Assembly (NCBI GenBank): GCA_004376385.1
Contig: SOJY01000247.1
Span: 1 to 6,451 of the forward strand
Direction: 5' to 3'
DNA: 6,451 bases
DNA from: Candidatus Bathyarchaeum sp.
Lineage (GTDB): Archaea; Thermoproteota; Bathyarchaeia; Bathyarchaeales; Bathyarchaeaceae
Shown: positions 5,247 through 6,451 of the stretch, piece after piece
Position numbering within the stretch: position 1 is the first letter of the stretch
How the letters are laid out: each line of letters starts with the position of its first letter
Notes under the pieces: generated by a model
Databases searched by the model: none
Told to the model about the DNA's origin: nothing
Seen by the model: only the letters and a program-made list of their open reading frames with translations
Made by a program: the position numbers and the translations under genes

Positions 5247-5966
5247 CTAGCCTCTTGACAATCGCTTGATGACTATCGAAACCTTCTCTTCCCCTTTTAT
5301 TTTTACCCCTTTTAAACTTGAGACCATGGCAAGAACAGCGTTTCTTATTATGTCTTGAACGAAGTTGCCTAAGGGCAATGTTTGTTCGTCTATCTGTATT
5401 GTGATTTTTTCTTCTCGTTTCCGTTTTCTTTCCACCAAAACTGCAACTTTTTTGTTTACCAAGTCAACAAGTTTTTCCGGCTCTTTTAGGGCATCTAGGA
5501 AGGGGATTTCTGTTTCCACTTTTCCGTCTGGAATATGACCGATGAATGTTAGAATGTTTTTGTAGCGTTTAAGAGCCTCTGAAATTTCGTTAACTGTTTT
5601 TGTTGCCACTATTTTTGGTATGGTCATATCTTGTCCGACTAAAGCTTTGAATCCTTCAAGGATGATAATGTCAACTTCGTCTGGGAATTCGGCAACAATC
5701 TGTTCTAGAGAGTATTTGGTGGTGTCAACTTTTTTGATGTTAGTTAGTTCGTTTGGGGCTACGCTGAGGACGGTACTGGCTCCAGCCGTGGCGTGTCTCC
5801 ACGTGTCTTTCCCTTCCGTGTCTATGGTGAATTCCTTTTCAGGAATGCGTTTTGCGGATGCAACCGTGTATCCTCGTTTTGTTAAGCCTTTAATCAGGGC
5901 TTCTACAGCCGTGGTTTTTCCGGATTCGCTGCTTCCAACAACGGAAACTATGACTCTGTTAAACAT
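5247..5966 (-). CDS. mobB: MobB-like GTPase with C-terminal extension
   Basis: This 239-residue protein starts with a P-loop, GSSESGKT (11-18), within a beta-strand/helix typical of the MobB/SIMIBI NTPases. MobB hallmarks follow: FTIDTEGKDTWRHATAGAS (46-64) and IIILEGFKAL (100-109). MobB binds GTP and supports the late step that attaches a nucleotide to molybdopterin, giving the molybdenum or tungsten dinucleotide cofactor. The usual domain ends near residue 175. A charged stretch (ERKRKREEK, 179-187) then leads to an extra segment of about 52 residues with a FVQDIIRNAVLAMVSSLKG helix, whose role I cannot assign. The ATG at 5964-5966 follows AGGAAGA (complement of 5974-5980), and a TATA-like box lies further upstream. 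It converges on cdvC, and no other cofactor gene is in view, so partners must be elsewhere. Confidence 0.85.
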   Translation of the reverse strand: MFNRVIVSVVGSSESGKTTAVEALIKGLTKRGYTVASAKRIPEKEFTIDTEGKDTWRHATAGASTVLSVAPNELTNIKKVDTTKYSLEQIVAEFPDEVDIIILEGFKALVGQDMTIPKIVATKTVNEISEALKRYKNILTFIGHIPDGKVETEIPFLDALKEPEKLVDLVNKKVAVLVERKRKREEKITIQIDEQTLPLGNFVQDIIRNAVLAMVSSLKGVKIKGEEKVSIVIKRLSRG

Positions 5967-6005
5967 GTCAAGCTCTTCCTATCGCCCTAATAGCAAACTT
6001 CACAG

Positions 6006-6013
6006 ATTTAAAT
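6006..6013 (-). promoter_or_regulatory. Probable TATA box for mobB
   Basis: The - strand reads TTAATTTAAATCTG across this site, with the box A-like core ATTTAAAT. Its centre is about 43 bases before the mobB ATG. That predicts transcription start near 5984, just upstream of the AGGAAGA ribosome-binding site. The surrounding DNA is AT-rich, so chance resemblance is possible. Confidence 0.4.
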
Positions 6014-6173
6014 TAAGAGCACAGAATACTATTTGACTATTAAATTTTAACCCCAAACCCAAACGTTTACTTGTCTACGTGTGCCTACGTATTTTTTCTC
6101 ATTCTTACTAACTTCTATTCGTATTCTTTCTCTTACCTACCCTCACACAGAAAACCCGCACACGCGCACACAC

Positions 6174-6257
6174 AAAAAAAAGCGCATCCTCAAATGAGAC
6201 CGCAACTATCTCCTCTTATGGAGTTTCTCCCTTAGGTGAGAAATGCGTGAATGCTTG
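6174..6257 (-). terminator. Branched fold with T8 run: terminator or small RNA
   Basis: On the - strand, an AAGCATTC segment (complement of 6249-6256) can pair with GGATGCGCTT (complement of 6180-6189, allowing a two-base bulge and one G-T pair). It is followed directly by eight T (complement of 6174-6181). Inside, TTTCTC and GAGAAA (complement of 6238-6243 and 6224-6229) form a hairpin. Extra CC/GG pairing inside it leaves a three-base loop, and CTCC...GGAG can form another. The position, about 35 bases after the stop of the Lrp-type gene, fits transcript termination. The branching is more elaborate than a terminator needs, so a small RNA is an alternative. Confidence 0.35.
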
Positions 6258-6290
6258 ATTACATGCGTGCCCCCTTTTTTGTTTAGCTTT

Positions 6291-6451
6291 TTAGCTTACA
6301 GCCATTAGGGTTATGGTATTCAAGGCATGTTTTACTGTCCGTATGTGCAGAATTATTTCTTTGAGTTCTTCGGTTGTCTCGGTTTTAACCTCTGTAAGAA
6401 TATCGTAGACTCCATAAAGCATGTAAGCCTCTTCCACACATTTGATTTCTC
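6291..6451 (-). CDS. Lrp/AsnC-type ligand-binding (RAM) domain, 3' end only
   Basis: The last 52 codons of a gene run from the right edge to a TAA at 6291-6293; the 5' end lies outside the window. The visible sequence fits the C-terminal half of the Lrp/AsnC ligand-binding domain. VEEAYMLYGVYDILTEVK is the usual strand-turn-strand with its Gly-x-Tyr-Asp element, followed by a TTEELKEIILHIR helix and a final strand, ALNTITLMAV. Such domains form dimers and octamers and bind amino acids. They occur either behind a DNA-binding helix-turn-helix or as stand-alone proteins of about 75-80 residues. The visible part cannot distinguish these. It is on the same strand as mobB but separated by over 300 bases and a probable terminator, so it is not the same operon. 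Confidence 0.75.
   Translation of the reverse strand, partial: EIKCVEEAYMLYGVYDILTEVKTETTEELKEIILHIRTVKHALNTITLMAVS

Larger units (their letters stand above)
5967..6290. other. Intergenic region between mobB and the Lrp-type gene
   Basis: These 324 bases hold no convincing gene. The mobB promoter lies near 6006. A strand-asymmetric, pyrimidine- and CA-rich stretch covers about 6060-6173, including alternating CACACGCGCACACAC. A foldable segment with a T-run on the - strand occupies about 6174-6257. ATGCGTG occurs twice, 20 bases apart (6243-6249 and 6263-6269), followed by a C5T6 stretch at 6270-6280. Confidence 0.5.

Noticed and set aside
6200..6260. C/D box guide RNA
   Set aside because: No convincing RTGATGA and CTGA box pair is present on either strand, although the size would fit.
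1..6451. Mobile elements or CRISPR array
   Set aside because: No transposase or integrase sequence, no regularly spaced repeats and no terminal inverted repeats were seen; the genes look like ordinary chromosomal core genes.

Overview
The window looks like a chromosomal piece from an archaeon of the TACK group. It encodes ribosomal protein eL38, which euryarchaea generally lack. It also carries a complete ESCRT-III-type (Cdv) cell-division cluster. The CdvB proteins read most like thaumarchaeal or bathyarchaeal versions, and together with moderate base composition, archaeal TATA boxes and purine-rich Shine-Dalgarno sites this suggests Bathyarchaeia or a close relative. That assignment is inference from remembered family features, not a database result.

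Left part (1-1563): the eL38 gene runs leftwards, divergent from a winged-helix/zinc-ribbon protein of unknown role. The latter converges on a small two-helix membrane protein gene. Between those two lies a short intergenic stretch with a bulged hairpin. A 225-base divergent region then leads into the main operon; it holds two overlapping inverted repeats that could be an operator.

Central part (1564-5099): four genes on the + strand make one tight operon: a short ESCRT-III subunit (CdvB paralogue), CdvA (PRC barrel plus coiled coil), a long ESCRT-III subunit (CdvB with a C-terminal winged-helix-like domain), and CdvC (Vps4-like AAA+ ATPase with a MIT domain). In known systems CdvA marks the division site, CdvB is recruited through its winged-helix-like domain, ESCRT-III paralogues build the constricting filaments, and CdvC remodels them after binding MIM2 peptides. 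Both ESCRT-III proteins here end their core with an LPEPP/FPELP-type MIM2 candidate, and the CdvA tail carries a similar peptide. The long CdvB has no ATG, GTG or TTG in the right place: homology runs upstream of the first conventional start, and the best start is an ATC codon behind a good Shine-Dalgarno. A lost base in a run of A is the main alternative.

Right part (5100-6451): a MobB-like GTPase gene with a C-terminal extension converges on the operon. Beyond it lie a roughly 320-base intergenic region with a foldable element ending in a T-run on the - strand, and the 3' end of an Lrp/AsnC-type ligand-binding (RAM) domain gene cut off by the window edge.
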